Shown here: one piece after another, positions 12,060 through 22,947 of the stretch
How positions within the stretch are numbered: position 1 is the first letter of the stretch
How the letters are laid out: every line of letters begins with the position of its first letter
DNA from: Symbiodinium kawagutii
Taxonomy: Eukaryota > Sar > Dinophyceae > Suessiales > Symbiodiniaceae
Direction: 5' to 3'
DNA: 64,000 nucleotides
Assembly (NCBI GenBank): GCA_009767595.1
Contig: VSDK01010258.1
Location: forward strand, 173,063-237,062
Made by a program: the position numbers and the translations under genes
Notes under the pieces: model-generated
What the model was told of the DNA's origin: nothing
What the model saw: the letters and a program-made list of their open reading frames with translations, nothing else
Database searches by the model: none

Positions 12060-15000
12060 TTTCGAAGATCTTTGCAAATTCCAATGCCAACTGCTGACGC
12101 TTCTCCAAGCAAACGAGGGATGCAGACTTGACATCTTGCGCAGGCACTAATGGCAGCCTGGTATGCAACAGGGCCTGCCGACCCGTGCATGGCTGTCCTG
12201 CGACACCACTCGTTACCCCAAGTTTCAATCTGCACAAACGGATTTTCAAATCTTCTCAAAAAAGAATTCAATGCAATCAACACATGAAGCAAGAGATCGG
12301 CGAGTAACAGACTCAAATAAGACAAGCAAAGCAACTCCTGTAAGAAAAAAAGAAGAAAGAGAGAAAATCAACCAAAACAAATACCGAAGCCCTAGAAGAA
12401 ATGCAAATACACAATAGACCAACAAAGGACAAGACACACGGGAACGAGGAATCAACTGGCAAAACCCTACGAGCAAGGAAGCAAAATGAGAACACGCAGC
12501 AATCGCGATTATAAGACCTATTTTGCAACTGCGCTTGAAAGATTAGCCTGTTGCTCTTCTACGGTAAGAAGCAAAAATGAGCGCTAGAGAACACTAGCAA
12601 ACTGATGGTTTTGCACTATGGATTCAATCCCCCGCATGGTAGAATTCTCATCAATCGGTAACTACGCTACTTGTTACAAAGTTCAAAGCACATCTCCCAT
12701 CTAGGGCTATGAGAACTAAAACAAACGCTGCACGTCTAGGGGTGAAATCCCCCACCCGGAGAACCCGGAGTGGATGCGATATGCACGGAAGATTTTGCAT
12801 CAGAGCCCAAAGAGACTCTGCATATCCCACCCTTGAGGGACAAGCATGCAGTGTAGACTTCCCATTAAGCCACAGAGACACCACTTATGTTGGAGAAGGA
12901 TTCAAAAAGGGTCAATTTTGTTTGGGCTTGGTTTGGTCTGGAGAAGGGTTTAGAAGCCAAGAAGGAAACCAGGACACCGAAACGGAAAGGTGAGGGCATT
13001 GGGCAAAGCAGGTGTCCTTTGAAGTTGTTGAATGGCAAGTCTCCACTTTGCTCGCTCTTGAAGAAGCCACCCCAGTGTAGCCAAAGTGACCGAAGATGGA
13101 GAAAGCATACGAGAAGACATCTGTGTTGCAGCATTCAGTGCCAAGGGCCACTGGTCAAAACAAGCAATCACAGTGTTGTATGTCACTTCATCTTGCTGCA
13201 TGCTGCAAAGTCTCATCTCTCCAGCCAGTCGAATGGCAGTTGCCCACCCCAAAGCTTCAGAAGCACTAATCGAATTAATCGAATTAATAGCCACATTGCA
13301 CGTAATGTCATCCATTTGCAAAGCACACGCCCGCATCTGCTCGATGTTGGCCAAGGCACTTGGCCACCGAGACCCTTCCTGTAACGTACTCAGAATGCAG
13401 TTGTACATCGCAGTATCTGCCTCCAAGCGAACTTCTTTCACATGAGAAAAAAGTTCCGATGTAAGTTGCCACTGGCTTCCACGTTCAAGACCACTCGCTA
13501 CAGCACTGAAAGAGATTGCATCAAACTCCACACTGCGGGACTCAAAGTTGAAAAAGAGCTGCAAAGCCCACTCCCATCGGCCGCTCCATGAGCAAGCGTT
13601 GATGACAGCAGAGCAAGACGCAGCCGTGGCCTCAATGCTGATCGAAAGCATCTCAACCAACAAGTGCAGGCTGACTTTCCACTGATTGGAACTGCCGCAA
13701 GCATTCATGACACTTGCAAATGTACTGGCAGATGGTTCAGCGAAGGTTCGTAGCATCTCATCCAAAAGACTCAACGCATACTCCCATTTTCCGTATCTGC
13801 TGCATATTTCTGTCACTTTGTAGCTGATCTCGTTGCATTCTGTGAACAGTTTGAGGGCAAGTTCCCAAGATGCATCTGCTGCAGCTGCAGTGCAAAGAGC
13901 ATCTGCTCGGAGCCCAGAGCAACGGAGGTCTGACAGAAGAAAAAATGCCATCTGCCACTGGAGCTCTGCGTTGTGAGCTGCCATCAAGGCAGTGTAGCTG
14001 ACGACAGTTGGAGTACAGAAATTCAAAAAAAGATGCACGGAATCAGTCCATTGCATTGCCGCCGAGCATGCTGTGATGGCAGCGTTTTGGCAGATACTGT
14101 TGACAGGTATGCGGGAGATTCCCATGATGCAAAGGCCACCAGTCGCTTGCTGCCAAGCAGCATGTGTGGCAGTTGCAGCAACGTAGGCACTCCGCACAAT
14201 TCCGTTGGCTTCAACAAGCAGCTTCTGCATCCTGAGAAGATCAGACCAAGAAGACTAAGGGGCCGCAGAGGGCACAGGTAAGGAGACTCAGGGAACCAGA
14301 AGGAACTAGAAGACAGGAAGGAATCAGAAGGAAGAAGGGACCAGGAATCAGAAGACTCCATGGCAGTCGATTCCGGGCCTGTCGATCAATTCTGCTGCCA
14401 CTCTCCACGATCTCCACTTCATGCAATGGATCGAAGAGCTGCAAGTGAACGAATTCGGGGAAAGATTGACGCCTCAAAAACAACGAGCAAAGGACAGCAA
14501 AGGTGTCAAACAACGAGGTGTTTGTGATAAAGGGGCAGCGCTCAGAACATCTAGAGGTTGCTTCTGCTACACTGTATACTCGGCATCATCGTCAGCTCGA
14601 AATTCTTTATTTACCAGCCACTACAGCATTTGCAACTATAAAAATGGCCTTCCACTCCCGCTCGCATCTCTCCAGTCATCCTGCCTCTCATCCTTCTCAG
14701 CAGAGCGATCGCATTTAGCCAGTGAATCCCCGTCAACATGGAGCCTAGGCTTCAATCTCAGGTGAGAATCGCTTCATTCTAAATGGAGAAAACAAGATTT
14801 CTCCCTTTCTCAACCTTTCTCCGCATATTCTGTACTCGTTTTGGCTCAAGAAAGTACAATGTAGCCCCTATGAGGCCAGAGCCCGGATCAGCAAAGGGAT
14901 GCTGCTGACTACGATGAAGGGGCCCATGTGTGCGTTATGATATTGCAGAAACCGATTACATTATGATACATTATGTGCGTTTACATCCTCAAATCAATTA

Positions 15001-16015
15001 ATCATTCTTCAATCATTCATTGGCAGATTTTCCCTCTATGCAAAATCAAATCCGGAGAGTGGGCTGCAAATCACAACTGCCGAGTGCCAAAGCTTCTTCT
15101 TACAAAGCTTTTTGGACAAAGCAAGTCATTTCCTGTGCCTTCAAATGTCCCAACCAACAACAGTAAACTGACAGTAAACCTGTTAGAAAAACTGTGAAGA
15201 ACTCCGATTTACTTGTTCAAAGTCATGCTTAAAAAGTGTAAATGTAATGCCAACAAATTGTACATTACACGGAAGGATGGTAAGCCCAGCAAAGGGGAGG
15301 GCTAGAAAGTTCGGAATCTTTCCTGTGCAGTGACATGATTCCCAAATCGCACCTGTAGCGGTCTCAAAGCTAAGCCAGGCAGCTGAATGTAATCACGTCT
15401 GCCTCCACCTCATTCTCACGAGACATCTGCAGGAGCTTGACGGATTGCTTCCAGTGTCCTGATGGTGAGAATTAGTGACTCAATTCCCTCCCAAAGTGTG
15501 AACTCAATTAAGCAAGTTCAAGCAAGTCGAAGCAAGTGAAGTGAAGGATCTGCTCGGCCAAAGAATCGGGCTCAAGTCCTCCTTTGGAGCAACTACTGAT
15601 TGCGGCATTCAGACCAACAACATCCAGTGTTGGCTCCTCCGTCGGTGCAAACATTGGCAAAATCTCCTAAACATGAAGAAACAATACGAATACACAATAT
15701 TTGCAACAATACGATGCTGTTGACGTGGGCTTGGTTGATATCCATCTAATTGTTTGTTTTCTGAGTTCTGTGCTTGGCTTAGATCCAAAGCCAAATTCCA
15801 TCGTTGCGCCTAGCACATGTTGAGTTTGCTCAATCTGCGAGAAGGTTGGGACAGTCAATCTCATACTGTAATCGAAAGCAATTCTAGATGAAAAAAACTA
15901 TGGACCATCAAATTCTTGAAAGCAAACTAAGCACATCAATCAGATCACTTCAACGGTAGAGGCTGAGCCTTCTCGCAAGCCAGGAGCACTGCTCCTAAAT
16001 GGAAGCTGTTTACCT
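12060..16015 (-). CDS. Pentatricopeptide-repeat (PPR) protein, multi-exon
   Basis: Organelle RNA-binding protein by family. The main exon, about 12950-14230, carries roughly ten degenerate PPR units of the dinoflagellate kind, each with a W-x-x-A/S-L helix followed by a D/S-x-x-x-[FY]-x-[AS]-x-[IV]-x-x-[CG] helix: for example ASTFASVMNACGSSNQWKVS, AISFSAVASGLERGSQWQ and ITCNVAINS. Further PPR fragments in the same direction extend it: VNSFHLGAVLLACEKA near 15970-16010, LDVVGLNAAISSCSKGG near 15580-15650, HWKQSVKLLQMSRENEVEAD near 15390-15465, and GPVAYQAAISACA near 12140-12190 downstream. The ATG at 14230 is preceded by a good acceptor (TTCTCAG), so it need not be the start. Splice joins outside the main exon were not resolved, and two neighbouring PPR genes are possible. 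Confidence 0.75.
14830..14850 (+). other. Possible relict dinoflagellate spliced-leader sequence
   Basis: The plus strand ends TTTTGGCTCAAG, identical to the last 12 bases of the dinoflagellate spliced leader (DCCGTAGCCATTTTGGCTCAAG); 17 of the last 21 positions agree. No GT donor follows (next bases AAAGTAC), so it is not a functional SL RNA gene. Relict leaders are known where processed mRNAs were copied back into the genome. A chance match cannot be excluded. Confidence 0.35.
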
Positions 16016-18394
16016 GGGACAAGGCAAAGCAAGGCGGTTCGCAATGCTCTGCCCCTTTCCATGCCCTTCCCATCCCTTCCCATCCCTTCCCATCCCTTTC
16101 TGAAAGCTTCCTTTTGCCACCCTTACCCGTCCTCCACTCCATTGCTATGCATGCACTGCAAGACCTGGACGGCCACCTAGCAAAGGTTTTTCAAGAAATG
16201 GGAAAACCGGAATCGAAATGCAAAAAGCAAACCCTAAGCCTAGTCAAACGAAGGACTAGCAGCAACAAAATGCAGTAGGTTTTATAACGTAGAAGGCGTA
16301 GTTTTAGGCAAGTGTGCAATACAATGCTTTCGTTACACATGAATCACTGATCTCCCCCTCCTCAGGCTTTGAAGCAAAGGCCAGTTGGCGCAATGTAGCC
16401 TCAGTTCGACTACTGAAACATCAAAAGTTGGAGCAAACAGAGGTTAGAATCACGTAGAATTCATGGGAACACATAGAAGCAAAATGCACAAAATGCAAAT
16501 GTGGATTAATGGAAACATATGGAAGTAATTGGAAGTAATTGGAAGTAATTGGAAGTAATTGGAAGTATGCAATGCTTAGAGGATGTGCGGAAGCCACAAT
16601 CCTGGAGAAGTGACAGGAGATCAATATGACGACCGGAGATACGAAAGTTTCGCATTGGAACTTGGAGATCACAAGTTGATCACAAGGCACTGTGACCATC
16701 CAAGGCACTGTTGCATGTTTGGGATTTTGCGCCCAAGTGCTCAGAACAGGTTCCAGCTTTCGCAGCACCTTCCAAGAGCACTGCACCATTTGAAAGGAAA
16801 AGGTCGCCAATCTGAACTCAGTCTTGCCATGTCACTGGGTCCAACATGGTAAACATAAGGGCAGCATAGCGTAGCTGTTCCAACTTCAAAATTCTTAGCT
16901 TCCCGGATTTCAGACTTTCTCAATGTTTCTCTTATCTCTCCCCTCTTGACAAAGACTCTCTCTCCTCTGGTGACAAAGGACTCCCGTTAAGAATTCTCTG
17001 AAAATCAAAGAGAACATCTGTGGACATCTCGCTTTCAACGGGATTTGCATGTCCTCCCAGCTTTATCTTTTAGATGTGCGACTCTGGCTAGAAAAGGCAT
17101 GCTTCCTTCAAGTGCTCCTGGTGGTGTGTGTGTGTGTATGTATTTATATATATATGTGTGTATATATATATACACACTAGATGTCACAAATCTAACGACT
17201 CAAGATAAAGATCTGTGTAAAACTCTGCTATCGCTTTCCAACTGAACAGACTTAGATGTCTTCGACGTCTTCGACGACTTAAGTTGTGCTCCCTTTGAGA
17301 CAATGCGCACCTCTGAAGTCAAGGCATGAGACAGCTGTGACAGCTGTGAGCCCACATCCCTGGAGACCATGCAACGTGCGTTGGTCTCGGAGCAGCTCCT
17401 TCTCTCCAAAAGTCTCAACAACTCTTTCCTTCGAACTTTGTGTCACAAAGTGAGCTGTTTAGTGGCCACTTCTCTTTAGAAACTTCCTCTTTTTTGGCTT
17501 TAGTGTCCTCTTGTCCTATAGATGGGTAGAGATCACTTTTGCTTTGAGGCTTGGCTCAGCGGTGAAAGGTCTGTGCTCGGATTCACTCAACGACTTGCAG
17601 CTGCGTGAAGGACTCAAGTACAGATTGTACTCAGATTGTACTCAACTGCGTCTAAAAACTGCATGCTAACGAAATCTCGCAGATGAGCAGCCTCTCTTTT
17701 TCATGGCGTGCAATAATCAGTGCATTGTGCTCCAAGGCCGCTTGATCTGCTTCCAAAATGCATCATGTGAATTCCAACTTCAAAGCAACCTTTGAGTATC
17801 TTGCTTTCTGGAACACAACTTGTAATGATTCTAATGCTTGTCAAAAGGAACTTAGGCATCTGATGCATCTACATCAACATTTCCACAAAAGGACACGCCA
17901 CGAACGTCCGCTCAACCATTCACTATGGAGCTGGAGTGTCATGAAGCAGTGAGACAGGAATTGAGATCATAAGAGGACCCCTTGGCTGAAAATTCATCAG
18001 ACTTATGAATTATGCGTGTATATATATATATATATATTACACACCTATATTTGAGATTATGTTTGAGATTATTTTAGTGAATGATATTTGAGAATATTTG
18101 AGTTGCTAGTTGGCGCAACCTGCGCGGTGGACCTCTTTTTCTGTGATCAACTAGCCTCACTTTTCTCCACTGCCGCCTCGCATGAAGCAGTTTGTCTCGT
18201 TTCCAGCAGTAGCCAAAAAGTGAATTGATTCTGTCTGTAAGATCGTCAGGCCTTCTTTACTGCCCAATGTACGTTCTAGAAAAGCAACGGAACAAAGACA
18301 TACTTAGACTGCTTTGCGTACGTCTGCTATCTTGCGCTGGAAATGAGATGTGCCATGGCCAATCTTGCCACTCTGGGCATCTCCCGCCTCTTCT
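16016..18394. other. Stretch without a supported gene
   Basis: Holds a CCATCCCTTC-type decamer near 16060-16097, the GGAAGTAATT decamer array, TA/TG-rich tracts near 17130-17175 and 18017-18040, and one 73-codon minus-strand frame at 17200-17421 (Ser/Lys/Thr-rich, CSETNAR...SQLSHALTSE) that could be an exon. I could not join it to anything. Confidence 0.5.
16521..16567. repeat. GGAAGTAATT decamer array
   Basis: Four perfect 10-base copies followed by a partial copy. Confidence 0.95.
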
Positions 18395-19670
18395 CTCTCC
18401 TCGATGTATGTCAGTGTAGACTCCGGCAACCAAGCTGTAAGCGACACAGAAGGAAACCGAACTTGCAAAGTAGCGTCCTCCTGGCAGCGCAATCCGAAGT
18501 CACAGAAAGTAAATTGGACATCTGGAAAAGTCTGAAAGTTGCATGACAACTTTGAGAGTAACGAAAGCATCAACTGCAAGGAACCAACTCTTCACCCAAC
18601 ACTGCAAGATCCAAAGTGAAAGCATGCCTCACATAGCAACCACAAAGGAAAAATCTTCCGAAATGTGCACTAAAACCAACACGCCTTTTGGAAAGGATGT
18701 GCCCCACCTTGTCCTGTTGGACCACGATGCCTTCTTCACCACTCAATTTTGCGAGTCTGTCATCCCACTTCAAAGCTGCATGCCCCTGCCACAGTGCACG
18801 CTTGCAACTACAAAGCTTGAATGACCCAATTGTATCACAGAATCTCCATCCTTTTGTAAAAATCACAAATCAAAGAACTTTTCTTCGTACTCCCACTGCT
18901 GTCTTTGCTTACTCATTCTTACTCATTCATCTTACTCCCAAGGCATTCTTTGGAGTTAAACTCCTTCAGTCTCCTTCATCTTCCTCAGGCATTCTTTACT
19001 CAACTTTACTCCTTTCTTCCTTCATTCTTTGCTTACTCCTTCTCCAAAGGCGTTCGAAGGCTCTCGCCTGAACAGCCTCTTTCAGCTGATCGATGTCGCA
19101 TGCCTTGACTCTTTTCTGTGGCTGTTGTAGCTCCTGTAACATGCCTCAGGGAGGAACAACCTTCGAACTTTGGAACTGCGAGATGGAACCGCAATGATCA
19201 ACAAAGGCAGTCAGAAAAGTCTGTAAAGTTTGTAAACTGTGTATCTTGAAACGGTCGAAAGAGGGAAAGGGAAAAAACATTCACAAGGGAAGGTCAGGGA
19301 ACGTGATCAAAAAGACATGTTGTCTTCAAAAAATCATGCCACCACTGTCTGCATCTAAATGGCTCGTGGGAAGCCAAGCTTTGAAACCCAACGGTGGTGG
19401 AAATCTCACCTGCGCAAGTGGAACAAGACAAGCTTAGTCCACAGCTGATGCATGAGGGTCGCCCACAAGAACTCTCGTGATGCACTGACTGGGCTGCATA
19501 TGTTCTCTTGTATGTGTATACATATGTAAATGCAACAAATGTTAATTACTGACTGAACATCCCTGCGCGCCTGGGCTGTTCCGTCACTTTCATCGTCTCT
19601 CAGTACAATGCCTTCACAACCGCAGGCATCAGCCAAGCGATCGTCCCACTTCAGCGCCTCAAAAAGTTGT
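18395..19670 (-). CDS. Protein with Mind-bomb/HERC2-type SH3-like repeats (probable E3 ligase family), partial
   Basis: Two repeats, each split over two exons at the same point, are visible: exons 19571-19670 plus about 19347-19409, and 18708-18800 plus about 18395-18480. Unit one: ALKWDDRLADACGCEGIVL, then DDESDGTAQ joined in phase 0 to VRFPPPLGFKAWLPTSHL. Unit two: QGHAALKWDDRLAKLSGEEG, then a phase-0 join to EDATLQVRFPSVSLTAWLPE. The pattern (Q-G-H, K-W-D-D, G-x-E-G-x-V, V-R-F-P, W) is that of Mib SH3 repeats, which in Mind bomb bind Notch-pathway ligands. No RING finger was found in the part I could read, so ligase activity is only suggested. The first unit uses a GC donor (CAG|GCGCGC). 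A possible further exon lies near 19970-20095 (Glu/Gly/Cys-rich). Confidence 0.55.
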
Positions 19671-20099
19671 CTGAAGCTTCGTGCACTTCACGCTAAACTC
19701 GAAAGAATCAAACATACAAACATGCAACTGGATACAAACATACAAACTTCAGCGGCTACATACAAACATACTTAGTCGGAATACGTGGGAAAGAAGCAAA
19801 CAGCTCAGGATACATTGTGACTCAGTACTTCTTGGTGCCTGGCCACACTCATTCCATTAACTAATATGCTTTGTCTTAAATCTTAGGACCCTTACATAGT
19901 CATTACATAGTCATTACATAGCCGTTAAAACATCTTAGGACTCCCTCTATGTGAATCAAGGGTTAAGCTGTCGGGGCACAGCGTGCGCTTCCACAGCGGG
20001 CTTCAACTCTTCCAGCTTCGCCACCCGCACAGTTCTCATAGGCCTCAGCAGCGACTCCTCCAAACTCAACGCAAGCTACAACGAAGGCTATGGAGGGCT

Positions 20100-21043
20100 A
20101 AGAGCACAGGAGCACACGGAACCACATGCTACAAACGTCAAGGAAACCCACCTGTACAACTAGCCATCTTGTACCATGATGCATCTCCCTATATCAATCT
20201 ATGGCGCAAATGGGCCTCTGATAAGTTGCCTATTGGCCCGTGATATGACCCTAGGTGATCACAGAGATGAAAGCAAAGTCTCTACAGATCATGTACAAGG
20301 TCCGCAGGGACAAACGCAAACGATATTTTTCTTGAACGGCAAGCAAACGAGGAGGAGCATATGTGACAGAGAAAGCTCAAGATCCATCGGAAGAAAAACC
20401 AACAGATCACAAAAAGAGAATGATAGCAAGCGCAGTTGCAAAACCTTGAGGGTCCGCAACGTAAGCCAAGCATGACAAATGCAATCCCGAAAGTGCTTGA
20501 AAAGACAGGAACAAATATATAGTTCAATTCAGGAATGCGATAAACTGAATCAATGCAGCGTCCCAAGCACAAAAAGATATGATGAAGGTGAGGTGATGAC
20601 AGGCTAAAGGAGAACAGCCATACCTCAAAAAAGTATCCAATATAGTAAATGACAACTTCACAAGACAAAGGAGAAAGATGAAAACAGACCTTGAAAAAGA
20701 TAAGAAGATAGCAAAGAAAATGAAAGAATCACATTCAAAAAAAGCATTGAACACGTATAGAAAACTTGGAAACAGATTTTGAGAACGGATTGACCGATCA
20801 TCAGAGAGCAACAATATCGACCACTACTTTTGGGGTGAAGGAATGAAATAGCACCGCTGCCTCGGCATCTGATGCTGTGTCCAAATTGTATGAAACATCA
20901 CTACAGAAAATCATTTGAAAAAAATGTGTACATATATATATGCATATATCTATATGTATATACATATACTTACATGTACTAACATATGCTAACCTGTGTC
21001 CAATTATACTTTGTTGTTTTTTCAGTCGTTTAGATGATGTGTA
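20100..21043. other. Stretch without a supported gene
   Basis: A/T-rich with TATATA-type tracts near 20930-20990. Minus-strand frames at 20282-20814 are Phe/Ser/Cys-rich and look like composition artefacts. Confidence 0.5.
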
Positions 21044-21640
21044 TCATATTTTTTTCTGTTGGCAAGGCATCAATTCTTGAGTCTGCAACTCTTCACGATC
21101 TTGGATCAAGAGCCTGTCCAGGCCTGTGACACTCCAGGGACAAACAAAGCTCTGCAAAGCTCTGTGATGAATTTCTTTAACAAAGTTCTCTGAAATTTCA
21201 AGAATGCGCCAGCACACTGGCTTCAACAAGCTGACAGCGTTTCTGCAATCAATCAACAAACGAGAATTCTGAACGGCTGGATGCAGCTTGGCTTTTCGGT
21301 TCTCGTGAATGCTATTTCTTACATTGAACCTTTCATGTCGCTGTTTTGCACAAGCCTGACACCTTTTGTAGTGTTCCAAGTCTGGTTTGGGGGGATGCGA
21401 GGGAACAGTCATCACTGGACTGCCCTCACCTCTACATGTGATATATATATATATATGCTATCTATATGCATATATTCATGTATATACGTACATCTAGTAC
21501 TCTTCGTCTCTACCTGGTGACATGCTTTGCACACGGCTTGGCTCACCTGTCCTTTTGACAGTTCCAATTCTTTGCCCTGAGGTTTACCGCTTGGCGTTCC
21601 CACTTCTACAAAACCGTAGCGTCGCAGAGTCGCTTTGCAA
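21044..21640 (-). CDS. Unidentified protein, two probable exons
   Basis: The upstream piece (about 21547-21640) reads LRRYGFVEVGTPSGKP and ends at a strong donor (GGACAG|GTGAGC). The downstream piece (21044-21415) is a 120-codon open frame with C-x-x-C (RCQACAKQRHERFN) and a charged C-terminus (LDRLLIQDREELQTQELM). Both look coding from composition. No family recognised. The C-x-x-C pair might be half of a zinc site. Confidence 0.35.
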
Positions 21641-21659
21641 AGAAAACACAATGAAGAAA

Positions 21660-22940
21660 TGAAGTGATGATAGACATATTTAATTCAATCACATATTAAA
21701 TCTGCAAAGTACAGTAAATATATGTATTCAATATGTGAAATGAAATGATCAATAATATTAAATGTAAAATGAAGTGAAGAACTTAATGAACAAAATGCAT
21801 CATATTGAATCATATTTAATCATATTTAATCATATTTGATCATGAACAACTCTGAAGAATCAATGTTAGATGGGAATATGGACCGAATCAAACAAGAAGC
21901 TGTTCCTAGTGCCAACGCTGGTGAGCCTAAACAATTGAATTCACTTAGAGAAACAGATTGAAGGGGACTTCAGCTGCAAAGACTGAAAACTGCGAAGCCA
22001 TGCGCGTTTCGTGTTTCATCAGCCCAGCACTGGCCTAGGCCAGAAGACTCTGCCATATCCCGCAGGCGCCTAGGTCAGAGACTTCAGTATGTTGTGCTCA
22101 TGGCTTCGGGACACGAATTCCAAGTCCTTGCCCCTGTCTCTCACATTCCAAACATCCATGGCTTGCCACATTCGATACATGGCTTGCCACATCGGCCGTG
22201 CCAACTCGTTGAGCACGGCACGGATTGTTTTGAATCATCTCCCACAGCTGGTCTCGTGTCATTCCGCCACTTGCCGGACCTGTGACAGTGACACAAGGCT
22301 CCGACCGAGTTCAACTCTTTGACTTTGGAGAGGACATTTTTCTGTTTGGAGAAATGTGATGAAATGATATGAAAGGTGGGAAAAATTTGGAAAAGAGGCT
22401 CTGAATCGCCAAAGGGGGTAGGGATCCAACGGTTTGATGCTTTTGTCACACAAAAGGCAGGGGGTGGTTGAACTTTGGGAAACCCAAGGCGTTTTCATAA
22501 AGATTTCACAATGTTCTGCACAAACAAGACCTTCAATAACTATGGACAACCTTGCACGACATCTCTGGTTGGGGCTTCCAACTTCCAAACAAGACAACCA
22601 AACGCCTCGCCAGGTTCGACTTGCTTCCCAGCAAAGAGATGTGTTCGACCCAAACATTTGTAGCTTTCGAGGAGGTAGAGAGGATTCCAGGGCGCATGGA
22701 CTATATAAATATACCTACCCATGTACCATCCTGTACTCAACCCTCAAAGCTCAAATCCTTTCCCAACAGGTATCAATCTTGCATGCATCGCTTGATTACT
22801 TTGCTAAGCCATCCAGAAAATGCTTCATTGAAGTCAAGAAACTTTGCATCCTACTTCATCCCACTACTTCTGTCTATTTCCCTGGCAATAAAAGTAAATA
22901 CATATATACATTGACATGTTATAAATCATAATATAACAAC
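21660..22940. other. Stretch without a supported gene
   Basis: Contains the CATATTTAAT decamer array (21801-21840) and open frames on both strands at 22141-22931. One minus-strand frame near 22100-22270 (GGMTRDQLWEMIQNN) looks coding but cannot be joined in frame to the phosphatase that ends just upstream at 22948. Confidence 0.45.
21801..21840. repeat. CATATTTAAT decamer array
   Basis: Four 10-base copies with single-base variants. Confidence 0.9.
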
Positions 22941-22947
22941 AAAGATA

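Noticed and set aside
12600..12890. Possible tRNA or other structured RNA (GGATTCAATCCC looks like a T-arm)
   Set aside because: No matching acceptor stem, anticodon arm or D-arm at the right distance.
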